Below are positions 63,816 to 64,000 of a stretch of 64,000 nucleotides of DNA, in pieces. Each line of letters starts with the position of its first letter. Positions within the stretch are counted from its first letter, which is position 1. The notes beneath the pieces are model-generated. The model worked only from the letters and a program-made list of their open reading frames with translations. It made no database searches and was not told the origin of the DNA. A program made the translations under genes and the position numbers. This stretch comes from Alphaproteobacteria bacterium. Lineage in GTDB: Bacteria > Pseudomonadota > Alphaproteobacteria > Rickettsiales > SXRF01. The stretch is from positions 124,001 through 188,000 of the forward strand of contig JAGVLO010000004.1 of assembly GCA_020049775.1 (NCBI GenBank). Reading direction: 5' to 3'.

Positions 63816-63919
63816 TTGTATAAACCTGCAGGGACTTAAGGGTGTTACTCTTTGGCCTTTACTTTCGCTACCTGCGGTGCCAATTTCAAACCTAATAGCA
63901 ACCCCTTACACCTTTTTAT

Positions 63920-64000
63920 ATGGCGAGTAAACTTCCCATTTCGGTTTTTATCATTGCCTTTAACGAGGCCGACCGCATAGCCCGCGCTATCGAAAGCGTG
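63920..64000 (+). CDS. Glycosyltransferase family 2, N-terminal fragment (continues past window)
   Basis: Only 27 codons are visible: MASKLPISVFIIAFNEADRI and onward. The LPISVFIIAFNEADRI start is the GT2 opening, where Ala-Phe-Asn-Glu precedes the nucleotide-sugar Asp-x-Asp region. It is divergent from the GT4 gene, suggesting an envelope-glycan locus to the right. Confidence 0.8.
   Translation, partial: MASKLPISVFIIAFNEADRIARAIESV

Noticed and set aside
63027..63839. Plus-strand open frame of 270 codons opposite the GT4 gene
   Set aside because: The GT4 fold motifs on the minus strand are intact and the opposite frame shows no recognisable protein.
1..64000. CRISPR arrays, tRNA or rRNA genes, insertion sequences and prophage
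   Set aside because: No regularly spaced repeats, cloverleaf-like sequences, transposase or phage genes were seen on either strand; short gaps leave little room for them.

Overview
The window reads as a chromosomal segment of a free-living, flagellated alphaproteobacterium, about 55% GC and coding-dense. The class assignment is inference from several markers: the run RNase J / methylmalonyl-CoA epimerase / DUF1467 / short editing-less ProS / single LolC-E permease / LolD / DnaE; a PopZ (DUF2497) protein; a Pcm-like methyltransferase beside a TolC-type exporter; and palindromic repeats that translate as PAQAG...GLRR peptides. An orphan MotA suggests motility. The eukaryote-like IleS and several unrecognised lineage genes suggest a deep or poorly sampled lineage, but the species cannot be named from sequence alone. 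No rRNA, tRNA, CRISPR, insertion sequence or prophage was seen, and no stretch over 300 bases lacks a gene.

Layout. 1-1381: 3' part of RNase J. 1408-3650: three adjacent minus-strand glycine-zipper membrane proteins of unknown function, the most distinctive unexplained cluster. 3795-11235: mce, DUF1467, proS, lolC, lolD, dnaE. 11350-12459: orphan motA and a tiny lipoprotein. 12544-20285: folate block (pabB and pabC on minus, folK-folP-folC on plus) with two hypothetical genes, followed by dapD. 20282-24012: minus-strand translation genes truA, fmt, def (with a His-rich tail) and gltX. 24064-28373: comEC and a UvrD/PcrA helicase. 28377-37689, minus strand: ileS, pcm-like, a frameshifted tolC, popZ, ilvD and a hypothetical gene. 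37768-42836: PAS_5-like protein, metC-like enzyme and a tandem pair of polytopic membrane proteins. 42922-46476: ammonium transporter with a terminator, then a Fur-box-like double operator ahead of a His-rich protein and a small partner. 46563-47300: a Bax-inhibitor-1 gene of foreign appearance with its own terminator. 47504-54708: argG, malonyl-CoA decarboxylase, hfq, hflX, an orphan modA-like gene, tsaD and hemC. 54714-62751: TPR lipoprotein, pyrB, a second tandem pair of membrane proteins, pyrC, a metallophosphoesterase and a low-GC pyrF. 62748-64000: divergent GT4 and partial GT2 glycosyltransferases.

How the genes work together. The folate genes cover p-aminobenzoate formation and late pterin steps; folate feeds formyl-Met-tRNA made by Fmt, and Def later removes the formyl group. 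LolC/LolD release lipoproteins, and two lipoproteins and a TolC-like protein are encoded nearby. pyrB, pyrC and pyrF supply three pyrimidine steps in a region interleaved with envelope-sugar-type membrane enzymes. Hfq and HflX form the usual post-transcriptional pair, and the Hfq mRNA leader is a striking A-rich tract.

The best candidates for something undescribed are the glycine-zipper trio, the Fur-box/His-rich pair, the mobile palindromes fixed in frame inside ileS, and the interruption of the pyrB-pyrC pair by duplicated membrane proteins.
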